A stretch of DNA of 64,000 nt from contig NZ_FREX01000005.1 of NCBI RefSeq assembly GCF_900143565.1, positions 248,001-312,000 of the forward strand, read 5' to 3'. The notes under the pieces were generated by a model. The model was not told the DNA's origin. It did not search any database and worked only from the letters and a program-made list of their open reading frames with translations. The DNA is from Pseudovibrio sp. Alg231-02 (lineage in GTDB: Bacteria > Pseudomonadota > Alphaproteobacteria > Rhizobiales > Stappiaceae). Below, one piece after another: positions 43,997 to 53,838 of the stretch. Numbering within the stretch: the stretch's first letter is position 1; the number at the start of each line of letters is the position of its first letter. The position numbers were made by a program, and so were the translations under genes.

Positions 43997-45907
43997 CTAC
44001 TTGTTTTCAGAAACAAGCGACTTCAAAACTTGAGCGGTGATTTTCTTCACCAATTCATCTGCTGCCAAACGGGCTTTCACCTGCTCTGCCCACGCTGCAC
44101 CAACCTGTTGCATCGGTTCTGGCAAAGCATCATAAGCCTTAATCGCTCCGGCAAGATCACCCGCAGAAACCCGGGATTCCATCGTGCCAAGCAACTCGCC
44201 GGAACTCGTGCCATCACTGTCAGTCGGCGTCCGGACAGAAACCAGCGACTTGGCACTGGAGAACAGACGATCAACCACATCATCATTCTCACTCGTCAGC
44301 GACACCGCACTCATATCACGCGCGACCTTACCAAATCCGGCAATCAACGCGGCAGAGGACGGAATACCACTCGCAGCACTTGCCTTCAGTGGCGCTAACT
44401 CAGCAGCATCCCCTGGCAGCACCGCTTCAACGGCAGCCAGTTCCGCCTCATAGGTCTCACCAGAATCAACTGCGTTGCGCAAAGAGGCAATCGCGATTGC
44501 ACGCGCCGCCCGCTCCTGCGCACTTGCAGTGCCGAGAGCCTTCTCCAACCGGTCAACACGTGCAGTAATCTGCTGTGTTGTCTCGGCATTCGCCTGCGTC
44601 AGCGCTTCAATCTTGCCTTCAAGAACTTTTTGCTCAGCCGTCAACTTGCCAATCTGTGCTAGCGCTTCATCCACCTTGGAACCAGTCACAGCCAACTGTG
44701 AGCTCAGATCCTTCAGTTGTGTCGGCGCTTCTTTCAAAGCCTGAAACTGCTTCTGCAAATCCGTCAGACTGCCTTGCATACCCTTGAGAACCTGCTCAGC
44801 ATTTTTTCGAGACGCTGCGGTCAGATCAGCAACCTGCTTTACCAGCTGATCCTGTGTCTTCTTCATGCTGGCAACAGCAGCACCATCACCGGCAGCACCG
44901 TTGGAAATCAGCTCGTTCAGCTCTTTAATCTCAGCGCCAAGCGTCGAAACCTGCTCTTGCACCTTCGCGGTCACACCAGCAGTCGCATCACTCAATTTAC
45001 TGCTGGTTTCTTTCTGGATCGCATCCAGCTGATCAGTCAGGTTCTGAATGGTTTCCTTAGCCGCAAAACTACCCGCCGCATGATCTTTCAGCGCCGTAAT
45101 TTCCTGACTCAGCTGCGAATAGCGGTTCTTGGAGCTTTCCAGAAGAGCCTGAACCTCGGTCGCATTCTGGCCAGAGCCGGCGCCAATCATCTGAAGCATG
45201 CCAACCTGATGCAGACCAACGCCAGCACCAGCAACAATCAGCGCACCAATAACGCCAGCAGCAATCATTGCGCCAAACCCAGCGCCTTGCTTGGGCGGAT
45301 GCGGAGGCTTATCAGCAGGCCCGCCGGGACCTTTGCCAGAAGGAGGCGGTGGTGGAGGCGTATCCTTGCCACCCGAACCAGCCTTATCAGCCTTGCCCTT
45401 CACAGGCTCTTTCGCAGCAGAAGTGGTTGAGGTTTTGCTCGCGGCAGCAGTTTTGCTGGCACCTGTCGTCTTCGTAGCAGAAGGCTTTACTGTGCTGGAT
45501 GCAGCAGCATCCTTCTTCTCATCAGCAGCGGTCTTTGCGCTTGCAGCAGCAGTCGGCTTGGCTGTTGTTGAGGCAGACTGAGCGCCCGTAGCAGTTTTAG
45601 CACCTGTTGCAGGCTTAGCAGCAGTTTTGGTCGCTTCAGTATTTTCAGGCTTCGCAGAAGATTGTGATTGTTGTTTGCCAGTTGGCGGCACAGAGCCCGC
45701 CTTGGTAGAAGTCGCCTTGCTCGCAGCAGGCTTGGCCGCAGGACCAGCGCTCGCGGCAGGCTTATCAGTCTTGGAAACGTCTTTCGCAGGCAGGTCAATC
45801 GTGACAGGCTTTCGGGATCCACTGGAGAGCGGAGATTTCCGTGATGATGTTCCACCACCCGAGCCTGCCCCGGTGGACGCCCCACCCTTTTTGTCATCAG
45901 CAGCCAT
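43997..45907 (-). CDS. mitofilin (Mic60)-like protein
   Basis: The 636-residue protein has a low-complexity Ala/Lys/Ser/Thr-rich cytosolic N-terminus (about 1-210). One membrane segment follows (about 214-238, ending HQVGMLQMIGAG), then a long coiled coil (about 250-470) and a compact C-terminal domain (about 480-636) typical of mitofilin. Alphaproteobacterial Mic60 is the ancestor of the mitochondrial cristae-shaping protein and lies between hemD and HemY, as here. AGGAGG sits seven bases before the ATG at 45907. It is thought to bend or organise the inner membrane from the periplasm. Function inferred by family and neighbourhood. Confidence 0.88.
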   Translation of the reverse strand: MAADDKKGGASTGAGSGGGTSSRKSPLSSGSRKPVTIDLPAKDVSKTDKPAASAGPAAKPAASKATSTKAGSVPPTGKQQSQSSAKPENTEATKTAAKPATGAKTATGAQSASTTAKPTAAASAKTAADEKKDAAASSTVKPSATKTTGASKTAAASKTSTTSAAKEPVKGKADKAGSGGKDTPPPPPPSGKGPGGPADKPPHPPKQGAGFGAMIAAGVIGALIVAGAGVGLHQVGMLQMIGAGSGQNATEVQALLESSKNRYSQLSQEITALKDHAAGSFAAKETIQNLTDQLDAIQKETSSKLSDATAGVTAKVQEQVSTLGAEIKELNELISNGAAGDGAAVASMKKTQDQLVKQVADLTAASRKNAEQVLKGMQGSLTDLQKQFQALKEAPTQLKDLSSQLAVTGSKVDEALAQIGKLTAEQKVLEGKIEALTQANAETTQQITARVDRLEKALGTASAQERAARAIAIASLRNAVDSGETYEAELAAVEAVLPGDAAELAPLKASAASGIPSSAALIAGFGKVARDMSAVSLTSENDDVVDRLFSSAKSLVSVRTPTDSDGTSSGELLGTMESRVSAGDLAGAIKAYDALPEPMQQVGAAWAEQVKARLAADELVKKITAQVLKSLVSENK

Positions 45908-46109
45908 CAAAACCTCCTAGAATGGCGCGTTTCAAGCAGTTTCCAGCCGCGCCAATTTTCATAGTCACGCAATCTCGACAAGGCCTCTTAAGAGGCCTCT
46001 TTCTTAACATAAGCATCCCTTTAGCAAACTGCTATCAGGGAGAATTAGCACCTTGCCAAACAAACTGCGACTTCTCCATAGGGCTCAGAGAAGTGCAAAT
46101 CACTTCCTC

Positions 46110-46820
46110 TCAACTTATCGAACCATTGAGAAGTTCAAACAAGCTATCCTCACGCGGCGTTTTCGCAGTAAAAACCTCGCCAAACGCTCCAGCTTGCTCT
46201 GCAACCCGCTTAGAAACACATAATGCTTTCATAGAGTTAAGAAACACTATGGTTTTTTCAAGATTTGAAAGGCTGAGAAAAATTTGAATTGTTCGCGGAG
46301 AATAAAACAACGCACAATCCAGCATCCCTGCTGCAATCAGTTCACGGGTTTTCTCAGAAAAGCCAGTCGCAGCAGCCATTTGGTAGACCTCCACCATACG
46401 GCAGGCAATGCCCTGCTGCTCCAGTTGTCCGGCCAGGTCACCACTGCGGTCAATCGCTGCAGGGTAAAAGACAGGCCCCGCCTGTTTGCTGTCCGCAATC
46501 AGTCCGCCAAGGGAATCAACATCCCCATCCGCACATATGATCTCTTGGAAACCGGAAGCCTCTGCAGCTTTGGCTGTCGCCTCACCCACAGAATAGAGAG
46601 GAAGGTGCTGTAGCTGTGAAACAAGACCATTGAAGACAAGGGCTTCAATGGCATTCGCGCTCGTCACAGCAATCGCTTTGGCGTCCCCAGCCACATCACC
46701 GTCAACGGTCAGCGGCTGGAAACTCAGCATCGGCTCAACAATCACCTCGTGTCCCATAGCAATCAGCTTCTGTGCAGTTTTATCTGCCTGAGGCTGAGGA
46801 CGGGTCACGAGTATTTTCAT
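46110..46820 (-). CDS. hemD: uroporphyrinogen-III synthase
   Basis: The 236-residue protein has the two-domain HemD fold: ILVTRPQPQADKTAQKL at the start, VTSANAIEALV near 53-63, YSVGEATAKAA near 75, and a C-terminal FYSPRTIQIFL and VSKRVAEQAG. It closes the linear hydroxymethylbilane made by HemC, flipping ring D, to give uroporphyrinogen III for haem. Its start codon overlaps the hemC stop by one base (TAATG), so translation is coupled. HemD is poorly conserved, but motifs and context agree. Confidence 0.92.
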   Translation of the reverse strand: MKILVTRPQPQADKTAQKLIAMGHEVIVEPMLSFQPLTVDGDVAGDAKAIAVTSANAIEALVFNGLVSQLQHLPLYSVGEATAKAAEASGFQEIICADGDVDSLGGLIADSKQAGPVFYPAAIDRSGDLAGQLEQQGIACRMVEVYQMAAATGFSEKTRELIAAGMLDCALFYSPRTIQIFLSLSNLEKTIVFLNSMKALCVSKRVAEQAGAFGEVFTAKTPREDSLFELLNGSIS

Positions 46821-47743
46821 TAGAGCTCCAGAAAGTTTGGACCAGACTTCGCCTTCAGCTCTTTGCCAAGCTCGCGGCCAATCTCTTCAGCATTGCTTAA
46901 CGGGCCTTCGCCTTCAACTGTGTGCGTCTGGCTGCCATCCGGTTTGATCACCTCACCGCGGAAACGGATACGATTACCTTCCACATGAGAGAGACCAGCA
47001 ATCGGCGTACGGCAAGAACCATCCATCTCAGCCAGATAAGCACGCTCCAGCAAAAGGCGGCTTTCAGTCTCTGCGTGATGGATCGGCGCAAGAATGCGCG
47101 CAGTCTCTTCATCACCAAGACGCGCCTCAATACCAATCGCGCCCTGCCCGACAGCAGGAAGGAAGTGCTCCACATCCATCAAAGACGTCACCAGATCACC
47201 TTGTCCCAGACGTCGCAGACCAGCGTAAGCAAGGAAGGTTGCGTCAACCACACCTTCACCGAGCTTGCGCAAACGGGTCTGGAGGTTACCGCGATACATC
47301 ACCACATCAAGATCAGGCCGCAGACGCTTAATCTGTGCCTGACGACGCAAACTGGAAGACCCGACCACAGCACCCTGTGGAAGATCTGTCAGTTTTTCAA
47401 CCTTTGGAGAAATGAAAGCATCGCGCACATCTTCACGTGGAAGGTAAGCGGTCATGCCCAGACCATCCGGCAGCACTGTCGGCATATCCTTGGAAGAATG
47501 AACTGCCAGATCAATGGACTTATCCAGCAAAGCTTCCTCAATTTCCTTAGTGAACAAGCCTTTGCCGCCTGCTTCGGAAAGAGGCCTATCTTGAATTTGG
47601 TCTCCCGTTGTTTTTATAACAACAATCTCGAAGTCATCATCGGTTAACCCGTGTGCCTTCGCGAGACGAGCGCGTGTTTCATACGCCTGGGCCAGTGCCA
47701 GGGCGCTTCCACGTGTACCAATTCTTATAGGTTTTGTTTGCAA
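46820..47743 (-). CDS. hemC: hydroxymethylbilane synthase (porphobilinogen deaminase)
   Basis: The 307-residue protein begins with the HemC motif [14 protein letters not shown] and has HSSKDMPT, which holds the catalytic aspartate, [11 protein letters not shown], and the cofactor-binding cysteine in [11 protein letters not shown] near residue 240. It joins four porphobilinogens into hydroxymethylbilane. It is the first gene of a minus-strand operon hemC-hemD-mitofilin-HemY and is divergent from tsaD with 124 bases between starts. Confidence 0.97.
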   Translation of the reverse strand: MQTKPIRIGTRGSALALAQAYETRARLAKAHGLTDDDFEIVVIKTTGDQIQDRPLSEAGGKGLFTKEIEEALLDKSIDLAVHSSKDMPTVLPDGLGMTAYLPREDVRDAFISPKVEKLTDLPQGAVVGSSSLRRQAQIKRLRPDLDVVMYRGNLQTRLRKLGEGVVDATFLAYAGLRRLGQGDLVTSLMDVEHFLPAVGQGAIGIEARLGDEETARILAPIHHAETESRLLLERAYLAEMDGSCRTPIAGLSHVEGNRIRFRGEVIKPDGSQTHTVEGEGPLSNAEEIGRELGKELKAKSGPNFLEL

Positions 47744-47867
47744 GGATCACATTCCCAATGCTAGGGGCTCATGTTAGATGAGCGACATAAAATCATCGGC
47801 CCGCGAAATCAACCATGCTTTGCGCATGAGAGAACGACAAAAACCAAGCGGCCAAAGGAGACCAAAC

Positions 47868-48983
47868 GTGCTGACCATCCTCGGCATAGAAACGAGTTGT
47901 GACGAAACTGCCGCTGCTGTCCTTGAGATTGATCAAGATGGCAAATGCGTAATTTTGTCCAACGTGGTGCATTCTCAAATCGATGAGCACACACCGTTCG
48001 GCGGTGTTGTACCAGAGATTGCGGCGCGCGCCCACATTCAGTTGCTGGATGGTATCGTAGATCAGGCGATGAAAACAGCAAATGTGAAGTACTCTAATCT
48101 ATCCGCAGTTGCTGCAACCGCTGGCCCCGGCCTCATTGGCGGCGTCATCGTGGGCTTGATGACAGCAAAATCTATCGCCATGGCAATCGATAAGCCATTG
48201 ATTGCAGTGAATCATTTGGAAGGTCACGCCCTCACCGCACGCATGACGGATCAGGTTGAATTCCCATTCCTGCTGCTCCTCGTCTCCGGCGGACACACCC
48301 AGTATCTCCTCGTAAAAGCTCTTGGGGAATACGAAAGATTGGGCACAACCATTGATGATGCGATTGGTGAAGCGTTTGACAAAACAGCCAAACTGCTCGG
48401 CCTGCCATATCCCGGTGGTCCGGCTGTAGAAAAAGCTGCAAAACTTGGTGATCCAACCGTCTACAAACTGCCACGCCCACTTTTGGACCGCCCCGGCCTC
48501 GACATGTCTTTTGCCGGGTTGAAGACAGCAGTGCGCACCGCCGCCTTAAAAGAAGAGCCTGTCAGCGAGCAAACCGTCAACAACCTGTGCGCCTCCTTCC
48601 AGGAAGCTGTCGCGGATGTTCTCGGAAAACGCAGTGCACGAGCCTTCGAATTATTCAAAGAGCGCTATCCGGATACGCCTGTCAAAATGGTTATCGCGGG
48701 CGGTGTCGCAGCAAACGAAGCAATTCGCACTCGTCTCAACGAGGTTGCCGCGGAACATAGTGCAGAATTAATCGCACCACCGCACAAACTGTGCACAGAC
48801 AACGCCGCAATGATTGCATGGGCTGGAGCGGAGCGCCTGAGAAAACTCGTTGCCGAAGACCCATCCATTCTAGAGCAAAACGGTAAGGGCGACGACATGA
48901 ACGAAGCCCCACGCCCACGCTGGCCCCTGGACAAGATCTCCGAAAGCGTCGTTGGTTTCGGTCGCAAAGGCGCGAAGGTATAA
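47868..48983 (+). CDS. tsaD: tRNA N6-adenosine threonylcarbamoyltransferase TsaD
   Basis: The 371-residue protein starts at a GTG (47868) with AAAGGAG seven bases upstream, giving [14 protein letters not shown], the normal TsaD N-terminus. An ATG at 47778 would add 30 residues not expected in the family. Metal-binding histidines lie in VNHLEGHAL, with the aspartate in [11 protein letters not shown] and an ATP-binding VSGGHTQYL. TsaD transfers threonylcarbamoyl to A37 of ANN-reading tRNAs with TsaB, TsaE and TsaC. It is divergent from hemC. Confidence 0.96.
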   Translation: MLTILGIETSCDETAAAVLEIDQDGKCVILSNVVHSQIDEHTPFGGVVPEIAARAHIQLLDGIVDQAMKTANVKYSNLSAVAATAGPGLIGGVIVGLMTAKSIAMAIDKPLIAVNHLEGHALTARMTDQVEFPFLLLLVSGGHTQYLLVKALGEYERLGTTIDDAIGEAFDKTAKLLGLPYPGGPAVEKAAKLGDPTVYKLPRPLLDRPGLDMSFAGLKTAVRTAALKEEPVSEQTVNNLCASFQEAVADVLGKRSARAFELFKERYPDTPVKMVIAGGVAANEAIRTRLNEVAAEHSAELIAPPHKLCTDNAAMIAWAGAERLRKLVAEDPSILEQNGKGDDMNEAPRPRWPLDKISESVVGFGRKGAKV

Positions 48984-49079
48984 TCAGCGAAGATACTCAC
49001 CAGCAGATTGTGGCAGTAGCCCTCCCGACAAAAATTCAATACCGTGCCTAGCGTAAGCCCGATAACTAGGAAATACAGA

Positions 49080-49505
49080 ATGCTGGATAAATCTGATCAA
49101 AGAAAAGCCTCCCGCTGGCTTTTTTTTGGGGTGCCTCTAGCAGTTTGCATCATCTCTGGTTTGATCAATTGGCGGATGGGGCTGTTTGCTGCTGTTTTCC
49201 TTGTTCTTGTCTATCTATTAATTGCAATAGTTTCTGGCGCCTCTTCTCTGATATCCGCCAAAATCACCAAGCCTCTGAGACCAGAAATTAAAGAAGCCAT
49301 TGGTGTATGTACTTTTTTATTTATTTATGCCGCTCTAGGCGTCGCCTTGGACTCAAAGCCCTTTATTCGGCAGTACATTAACGACAACTTACTAAATGGC
49401 GCACAATTAAACTTGAGCTTTATAGATCCCGTTTTCGCAGGAATTTGTATCCTCGGCATTGCTGCCTATACATGGTGGAGGATTGCATCGAAAACCAAAC
49501 AATAA
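49080..49505 (+). CDS. small four-helix membrane protein
   Basis: The 141-residue protein has about four predicted membrane segments (about 14-32, 35-55, 70-90, 110-130) with a short charged N-terminus. The ATG at 49080 is used; an in-frame GTG at 49044 would add 12 residues. TAGGAAA lies nine bases upstream. It follows tsaD by 96 bases. I do not recognise a named family; it is hypothetical but shows normal coding character. Confidence 0.65.
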   Translation: MLDKSDQRKASRWLFFGVPLAVCIISGLINWRMGLFAAVFLVLVYLLIAIVSGASSLISAKITKPLRPEIKEAIGVCTFLFIYAALGVALDSKPFIRQYINDNLLNGAQLNLSFIDPVFAGICILGIAAYTWWRIASKTKQ

Positions 49506-49554
49506 CCTTTCCAGTTTTCAGGGCACCACTATACCAATCAGCATGATACTTCCA

Positions 49555-49581
49555 AAATCCCGCCTCGCCTGCGGGATTTTT
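49555..49581 (+). terminator. Rho-independent terminator after membrane-protein gene
   Basis: AAATCCCGC and GCGGGATTT form a stem with a 7-base loop followed by Ts. It ends the tsaD-side transcripts. Confidence 0.88.
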
Positions 49582-50165
49582 CAGTTCTGAAGCGCTAAAA
49601 ACTTATCCCCCTGCTCTCAACCACACTTATTCTCAGTGTTGTGCTCACGTATTCGGGCAGCTGATGGACCGACCATCAGTGCGGCGTGGGCTGGGCGGGG
49701 CTACCGGGTGAAGTAACGCATCACCCGGCGGGTTCGTTGAAACACCCCTTGAAAGTCTTTAGTGCAGGGACCAAGCGGAAGCTGGTCACCCGATGGGCGT
49801 CTACACTGGCAGGCGTTGAACTGTTTTCGACAATCGCATTTGCCTCTGGCAAGTCTTGTGCGTTGCTGACAGTGCCTGCTCCCAATGCCTTTCGGAGGAG
49901 ATCTTGTTTCATACAAAAACGCCCGGGCAAGGCGAGCAGCCAATGCCGAAGAAACTAATTTACTTACAATGCGCAGGCACTGCCTGCTCGCCTTGCTCAC
50001 ACCCGAACTTTCGGGGCATTCCGTTCCACGCTGCAGGTAAAACCATGCGGCGCTAAAGCGCGTGTCATGCTGCTTATTATGTGCAAACTGCTATAACGCC
50101 TTGCTTGCAACAAACTCCTGCAAATAACATCTGCCAAATTCAAACAACATTGATTTGATTGATTC
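49582..50165. other. intergenic stretch with a dispersed repeat
   Basis: No gene is supported. A hairpin CGGGTGA...TCACCCG lies at 49707-49733 and repeat copy 1 of the 95-bp element lies at 49921-50016. The rest has no recognised RNA. Confidence 0.5.
49921..50016 (+). repeat. RIME-like dispersed 95-bp repeat, copy 1
   Basis: The element opens GCCCGGGCAAGGCGA, contains AATGCCGAAGAAACTAA, and closes with GCTCGCCTTGC and a CCCGAACTTTCGGG hairpin. The blocks GCAAGGCG and CGCCTTGC pair across it. A copy on the opposite strand lies at 60253-60344 with clear similarity throughout. The size and internal pairing resemble RIME-type intergenic mosaic elements of alphaproteobacteria. Confidence 0.8.
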
Positions 50166-50648
50166 ATGGTGGAAACGACATTGCAGCCTCGGCACAAAGC
50201 CTACGTCTACATGACCTGCGGCACACATCTTCTCGTTTTTGACGAACCGGAAACCGACATCGCAGGCACATTGCAGGTGCCAGGTGGAACACTGGATCCG
50301 GGCGAAAGCTATCTACAGGCCGCCAAACGCGAGTTTGAAGAAGAAACCGGTCTGAGTGTTTCCGGCGCACTCGAACAGTTTACAGGGCATGACTTCCTGT
50401 ATGACGATGCCCTCACCTCAGGTCCGGAGCTACACCGCCGCAAATTTTTCCATCTCAAAATTCAGGAAAAAGCAAAGCAGACTTGGGATCATTACGAAAT
50501 GAGCCCAAATGACGGTGGAGATCCTATCCTCTTTCGCTTCTTCTGGGTTGATTTGGCAGACAACGAAACTAAGTCCAAGCTAACAATGCACGGAGGGTTC
50601 GATATCCCTCTTGAGCAACTGTGTGAACGACTGAACATCACCCAATAA
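50166..50648 (+). CDS. Nudix hydrolase
   Basis: The 160-residue protein has a full Nudix box, G-x5-E-x7-R-E-x-x-E-E-x-G (GTLDPGESYLQAAKREFEEETGL), near residue 38. That box binds divalent metals and hydrolyses nucleoside diphosphates linked to another group. No second domain is visible. It precedes gpsA by ten bases, so they are probably cotranscribed. The substrate cannot be told from the sequence. Confidence 0.88.
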   Translation: MVETTLQPRHKAYVYMTCGTHLLVFDEPETDIAGTLQVPGGTLDPGESYLQAAKREFEEETGLSVSGALEQFTGHDFLYDDALTSGPELHRRKFFHLKIQEKAKQTWDHYEMSPNDGGDPILFRFFWVDLADNETKSKLTMHGGFDIPLEQLCERLNITQ

Positions 50649-50658
50649 GGAAAACAAC

Positions 50659-51669
50659 ATGACCACTGCTCTAAACAAGATCGCTGTAATTGGCGGAGGA
50701 TCTTGGGGAACTGCGCTCGCCTTGGCAGCCGCAAGAGCAGGTCGGGAAGTCTCCTTATGGGCCCGCGATGCGGAAACCATCGCCGCAATAAACGCCAGCA
50801 AACAGAACCCGAAATACCTGCCCGGCATCGAGTGGACAGAGCAAATCACCGCTACCGGCATCCTCAAGCATGCTGTGAGCGGTGCCGATGCCCTCTTGCT
50901 TGTAACACCAGCGCAGACAACCCGGGCGATGACAGAAGCGATCAAGCCGTTCTTAAAGCCAGCAACACCAATCGTTCTCTGCGCAAAAGGCATCGAGCAA
51001 TCAACCGGCCAGCTCCTGTCTGAGGTGATCAAGTCCGTGGCGCCTGACGCCATCCCGGCAGCGCTGTCTGGCCCAAGCTTCGCACATGACGTGGCAAAGG
51101 GCTTGCCAACAGCCGTCACAATCGCGGCTGAAGACGGTGCAGTAGCAGATCAGCTTTCCGCAGCACTCGCCTCAAAAAGCTTCCGCCCCTACGCAACTGA
51201 TGACCTCATTGGCGTGCAAATTGGTGGAGCCCTCAAAAACGTGCTCGCAATCGCATGCGGCGCAGCGGTCGGCTATGGCCTTGGCGCCAGTGCACAGGCA
51301 GCTTTGACGGCCCGTGGCTTCGCAGAACTGACCCGCCTCGGCATGGCACTGAATGCCAGAAGCGAAACGCTCACAGGTCTGTCTGGTCTTGGCGACTTGG
51401 TCCTCACATGTTCCTCAACCCAATCACGAAATTTTGCCTTCGGGTTAAAGATCGGACAGGGTAGAACACCGCAGGAATTGGTTGCACCAGGACAAAAGCT
51501 TGCAGAAGGCGCTCACTCCGCTAATATCGCGGTCGCCTTGGCAGCCGAGCATGGTGTCGACATGCCAATTGCAAACACCGTGTCACAAATCGTAGCTGGG
51601 AAAATCGACGTCGCACAGGCTTTGAGCGACTTAATGACGCGCCCCCTCAAACGAGAGACACACCCCTAG
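50659..51669 (+). CDS. gpsA: glycerol-3-phosphate dehydrogenase [NAD(P)+]
   Basis: The 336-residue protein has the dinucleotide loop IGGGSWGTALA at residues 11-21, the catalytic Lys193 in GALKNVLAIACG, and the C-terminal GLSGLGDLVLTCSS with the family N-x-x-x-G-x motifs. It reduces dihydroxyacetone phosphate to sn-glycerol-3-phosphate for phospholipid synthesis in the cytosol. The order gpsA-YciI-EVE is a common alphaproteobacterial arrangement. The start ATG follows AAGGAAAAC. Confidence 0.96.
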   Translation: MTTALNKIAVIGGGSWGTALALAAARAGREVSLWARDAETIAAINASKQNPKYLPGIEWTEQITATGILKHAVSGADALLLVTPAQTTRAMTEAIKPFLKPATPIVLCAKGIEQSTGQLLSEVIKSVAPDAIPAALSGPSFAHDVAKGLPTAVTIAAEDGAVADQLSAALASKSFRPYATDDLIGVQIGGALKNVLAIACGAAVGYGLGASAQAALTARGFAELTRLGMALNARSETLTGLSGLGDLVLTCSSTQSRNFAFGLKIGQGRTPQELVAPGQKLAEGAHSANIAVALAAEHGVDMPIANTVSQIVAGKIDVAQALSDLMTRPLKRETHP

Positions 51670-51754
51670 TAGAATCCTTTTAAGCTAGGAATTGCCTGGT
51701 TGTATATCAGGGATCAAATGGTTAGGTTGAAAACCTGCTACTGGAGTATCCAAT

Positions 51755-52045
51755 ATGCTGTACGCTCTCATCTGCACTGATAAGGCGCATTCTGAAGACC
51801 TTCGCCAGAAAACACGACAAGACCATCTCGATTTTCTCAAAGGTCTTGGTGATCGCTTGAAGGCAGCTGGTCCTTTTATGTGTGATGACCTCGTATCTCC
51901 GACGGGTTCGCTGGTCTTGGTAGAAGCTGCGAACAGGGACGAAGCATTGGCAGTAGCTAATGAAGATCCTTATTCACTCGCAGGCCTCTTTGAATCTGTT
52001 GAGATCCGTCCTTGGAACTGGGTAATTAAGAACCCGGAAGCCTAA
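51755..52045 (+). CDS. YciI family protein
   Basis: The 96-residue protein has the YciI fold markers: D-H-L-D-F-L-K-G-L with the conserved histidine near residue 26, then G-P-F-M-C-D-D and A-N-E-D-P-Y near 70, and ends with W-N-W-V-I. YciI proteins are small cytosolic proteins related to a dehalogenase-like or stress-related fold; few have a proved reaction. It lies between gpsA and the EVE gene. Confidence 0.9.
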   Translation: MLYALICTDKAHSEDLRQKTRQDHLDFLKGLGDRLKAAGPFMCDDLVSPTGSLVLVEAANRDEALAVANEDPYSLAGLFESVEIRPWNWVIKNPEA

Positions 52046-52078
52046 TTTTGTTGTAAGTATTACAACACGTCAATTCTG

Positions 52079-52115
52079 GAGCACCAGTCTCTCATTGTAG
52101 GCAGGTGCTCTTTTT
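52079..52115 (+). terminator. Rho-independent terminator after YciI gene
   Basis: GAGCACC and GGTGCTC pair across an 18-base loop, followed by TTTTT. It lies only 13 bases before the EVE start, so the EVE gene depends on read-through or on a promoter overlapping it. Confidence 0.8.
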
Positions 52116-52128
52116 AATGGAGGCAAAG

Positions 52129-52557
52129 TTGCAATACTGGCTGTTCAAATCCGAACCTAACAAGTGGTCTTGGGATCATCAAAAAGCCAAGGGCGAAGAA
52201 GGCGAAGAGTGGGACGGCGTACGCAACTATCAGGCCCGCAACTTCATGCGCGACATGAAGATCGGAGACCGGGGCTTCTTCTACCATTCCAACATCGGCA
52301 AAGAAGTTGTCGGCATCGTAGAGGTCTGCGCGCTCGCACACCCGGATTCCACAACCGATGACCCACGCTGGGAATGCGTAGACATCAAAGCCGTCAAAGA
52401 CCTTCCGCAGACAGTAACACTGGCGCAAGTGAAGGCCGAAGAACGCCTTTCCGATATGGCCCTCGTGACTTCCATGCGCCTTTCTGTTCAGCCGGTAAAG
52501 CCGGAAGAATGGGCCGTGGTTCTGGAAATGGCAGGAATGGACCCATCTGAGGTCTGA
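52129..52557 (+). CDS. EVE domain protein
   Basis: The protein is an EVE (PUA-like) domain, W-L-F-K-S-E-P-N-K-W-S-W-D at the start, then G-V-R-N-Y-Q-A-R-N, F-F-Y-H-S-N. Such domains bind modified bases in RNA or DNA. TTG at 52129 is preferred over the ATG at 52117, because GGAGG lies five bases before it and EVE proteins normally begin within two residues of Y-W-L-F-K-S-E-P. The start is therefore uncertain by four codons. It follows a terminator and precedes the methyltransferase gene by seven bases. Confidence 0.85.
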   Translation: MQYWLFKSEPNKWSWDHQKAKGEEGEEWDGVRNYQARNFMRDMKIGDRGFFYHSNIGKEVVGIVEVCALAHPDSTTDDPRWECVDIKAVKDLPQTVTLAQVKAEERLSDMALVTSMRLSVQPVKPEEWAVVLEMAGMDPSEV

Positions 52558-52564
52558 TCTCACG

Positions 52565-53218
52565 ATGAAAATTACGGACCGGCGCGCTTTTATTTTGGAA
52601 CAGACACGGCAACACCCTGTTCCTCATGCGCCGTCCATATTCCTTCACCTGGCAGACGAAAGCGTCGATCTCTGGCGCATGGGTGAAGAGGAGCTGGAAG
52701 AACTCGGAGTCTCCTCCCCGTTCTGGGCATTTGCATGGGCAGGCGGACAAGCACTGGCACGCTACATTCTCGACAATCCCGAGACTGTTAAAGGCAAACA
52801 CATCCTCGACTTCGCCAGCGGCTCAGGCCTCGTCGCCATCGCTGCAATGAAAGCCGGAGCAGCCTCAGCTGTCGCTGCAGACATTGATCCGTTCGCCTCC
52901 GATGCTGCACTTATCAACGCAGAGCTGAACCAGGTTACAATCAAAGTCAGCACTAAAGATCTTTTAATAAGCTCTCTTGGCAATTACGACCTGATCTGCT
53001 GCGGCGATGTCTTTTATGACCCGGATATGACCACACGGGTTCTCAGTTGGTTGGATTCCAGTCCTAAGGAAAAACCAATTCCGGTTTTGGTAGGAGACCC
53101 TCGACGCTCCTATTTTCCAACCTCACGTCTCACCCACCTGCAAACCTATGAAATTCCAGTACAACGAGAGCTGGAAGACAACGAGACAAAAAAGACATCC
53201 GTCTACGCGTTTTCTTGA
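52565..53218 (+). CDS. ETF-beta/Nnt1-type protein methyltransferase
   Basis: The 217-residue SAM-dependent methyltransferase has F-W-A-F-A-W-A-G-G-Q-A-L-A-R-Y near residue 52, motif I D-F-A-S-G-S-G-L-V, and the C-terminal Y-D-P-D-M block. This pattern matches METTL20-type electron-transfer-flavoprotein beta-subunit lysine methyltransferases and related nicotinamide N-methylase-like proteins of alphaproteobacteria. Lysine methylation of ETF or a ribosomal protein is plausible. The EVE gene is seven bases upstream. Confidence 0.8.
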   Translation: MKITDRRAFILEQTRQHPVPHAPSIFLHLADESVDLWRMGEEELEELGVSSPFWAFAWAGGQALARYILDNPETVKGKHILDFASGSGLVAIAAMKAGAASAVAADIDPFASDAALINAELNQVTIKVSTKDLLISSLGNYDLICCGDVFYDPDMTTRVLSWLDSSPKEKPIPVLVGDPRRSYFPTSRLTHLQTYEIPVQRELEDNETKKTSVYAFS

Positions 53219-53233
53219 CTCTCTGAGTATCAA

Positions 53234-53599
53234 TCACCGGCTAGGTCGGCTCATTTCCTCAAAGAACCGAGCAAGCGATTCCACATTCGCATCGGCTTTA
53301 TAGGGAGACGTCAAAGCACACTCGACAATCACAGTCCGCTTATCAATCTGAAGCGAGAAGTCACTGGTCAGCGGCCACATACTCCAGCTGTCACGCAACG
53401 AGTTGTAACGCAAAGAGGTCCCGAACAGACCACCATTCACGAGAAGATTGATCGAGACATTGCGTCGAAAATCAAAAGGACCAGTTTCAAACTCGGCTTT
53501 GGCAGGCAAAAGGCTGGTGTATCGATTGGCTTTACTGAGAAACATCCATTGCTGTTTCTCCTCTGTGACATTCCGAAAAACACTCCGATAGATCGCCAT
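53234..53599 (-). CDS. hypothetical protein
   Basis: The 121-residue protein (MAIYRSVFRNVTEEKQQWMFLSK...) has mixed alpha/beta character, no signal and no membrane segment. F-R-R-N-V-S-I-N-L-L-V-N-G-G-L-F and W-S-M-W-P-L-T-S-D-F-S-L are its most distinctive stretches. I do not recognise it. It is convergent with the methyltransferase gene. Confidence 0.6.
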   Translation of the reverse strand: MAIYRSVFRNVTEEKQQWMFLSKANRYTSLLPAKAEFETGPFDFRRNVSINLLVNGGLFGTSLRYNSLRDSWSMWPLTSDFSLQIDKRTVIVECALTSPYKADANVESLARFFEEMSRPSR

Positions 53600-53838
53600 A
53601 CTGCCTCACCGCTGTTGAAGTTGAACCACGTGCAATATGTGACCTGACGTCAGCGATAACTTAGCGTGACTAAGCTGTCCTTGGGTTAGTTAAGGAGCGG
53701 CATTGGCAGTTCATTTAATTTTACTCAACTGACCCTTTTGCAATTGATTTGCTCTTGCAATATTTCACTGCACTGGGCCAAAGTGAGGTTCATTTTCTAA
53801 TCTCAATAAGAATCCGAAGTATTTGAGGGAGCGCTCCG

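Noticed and set aside
44717-45430. 237-codon plus-strand frame
   Set aside because: It lies opposite the mitofilin gene and has no domain.
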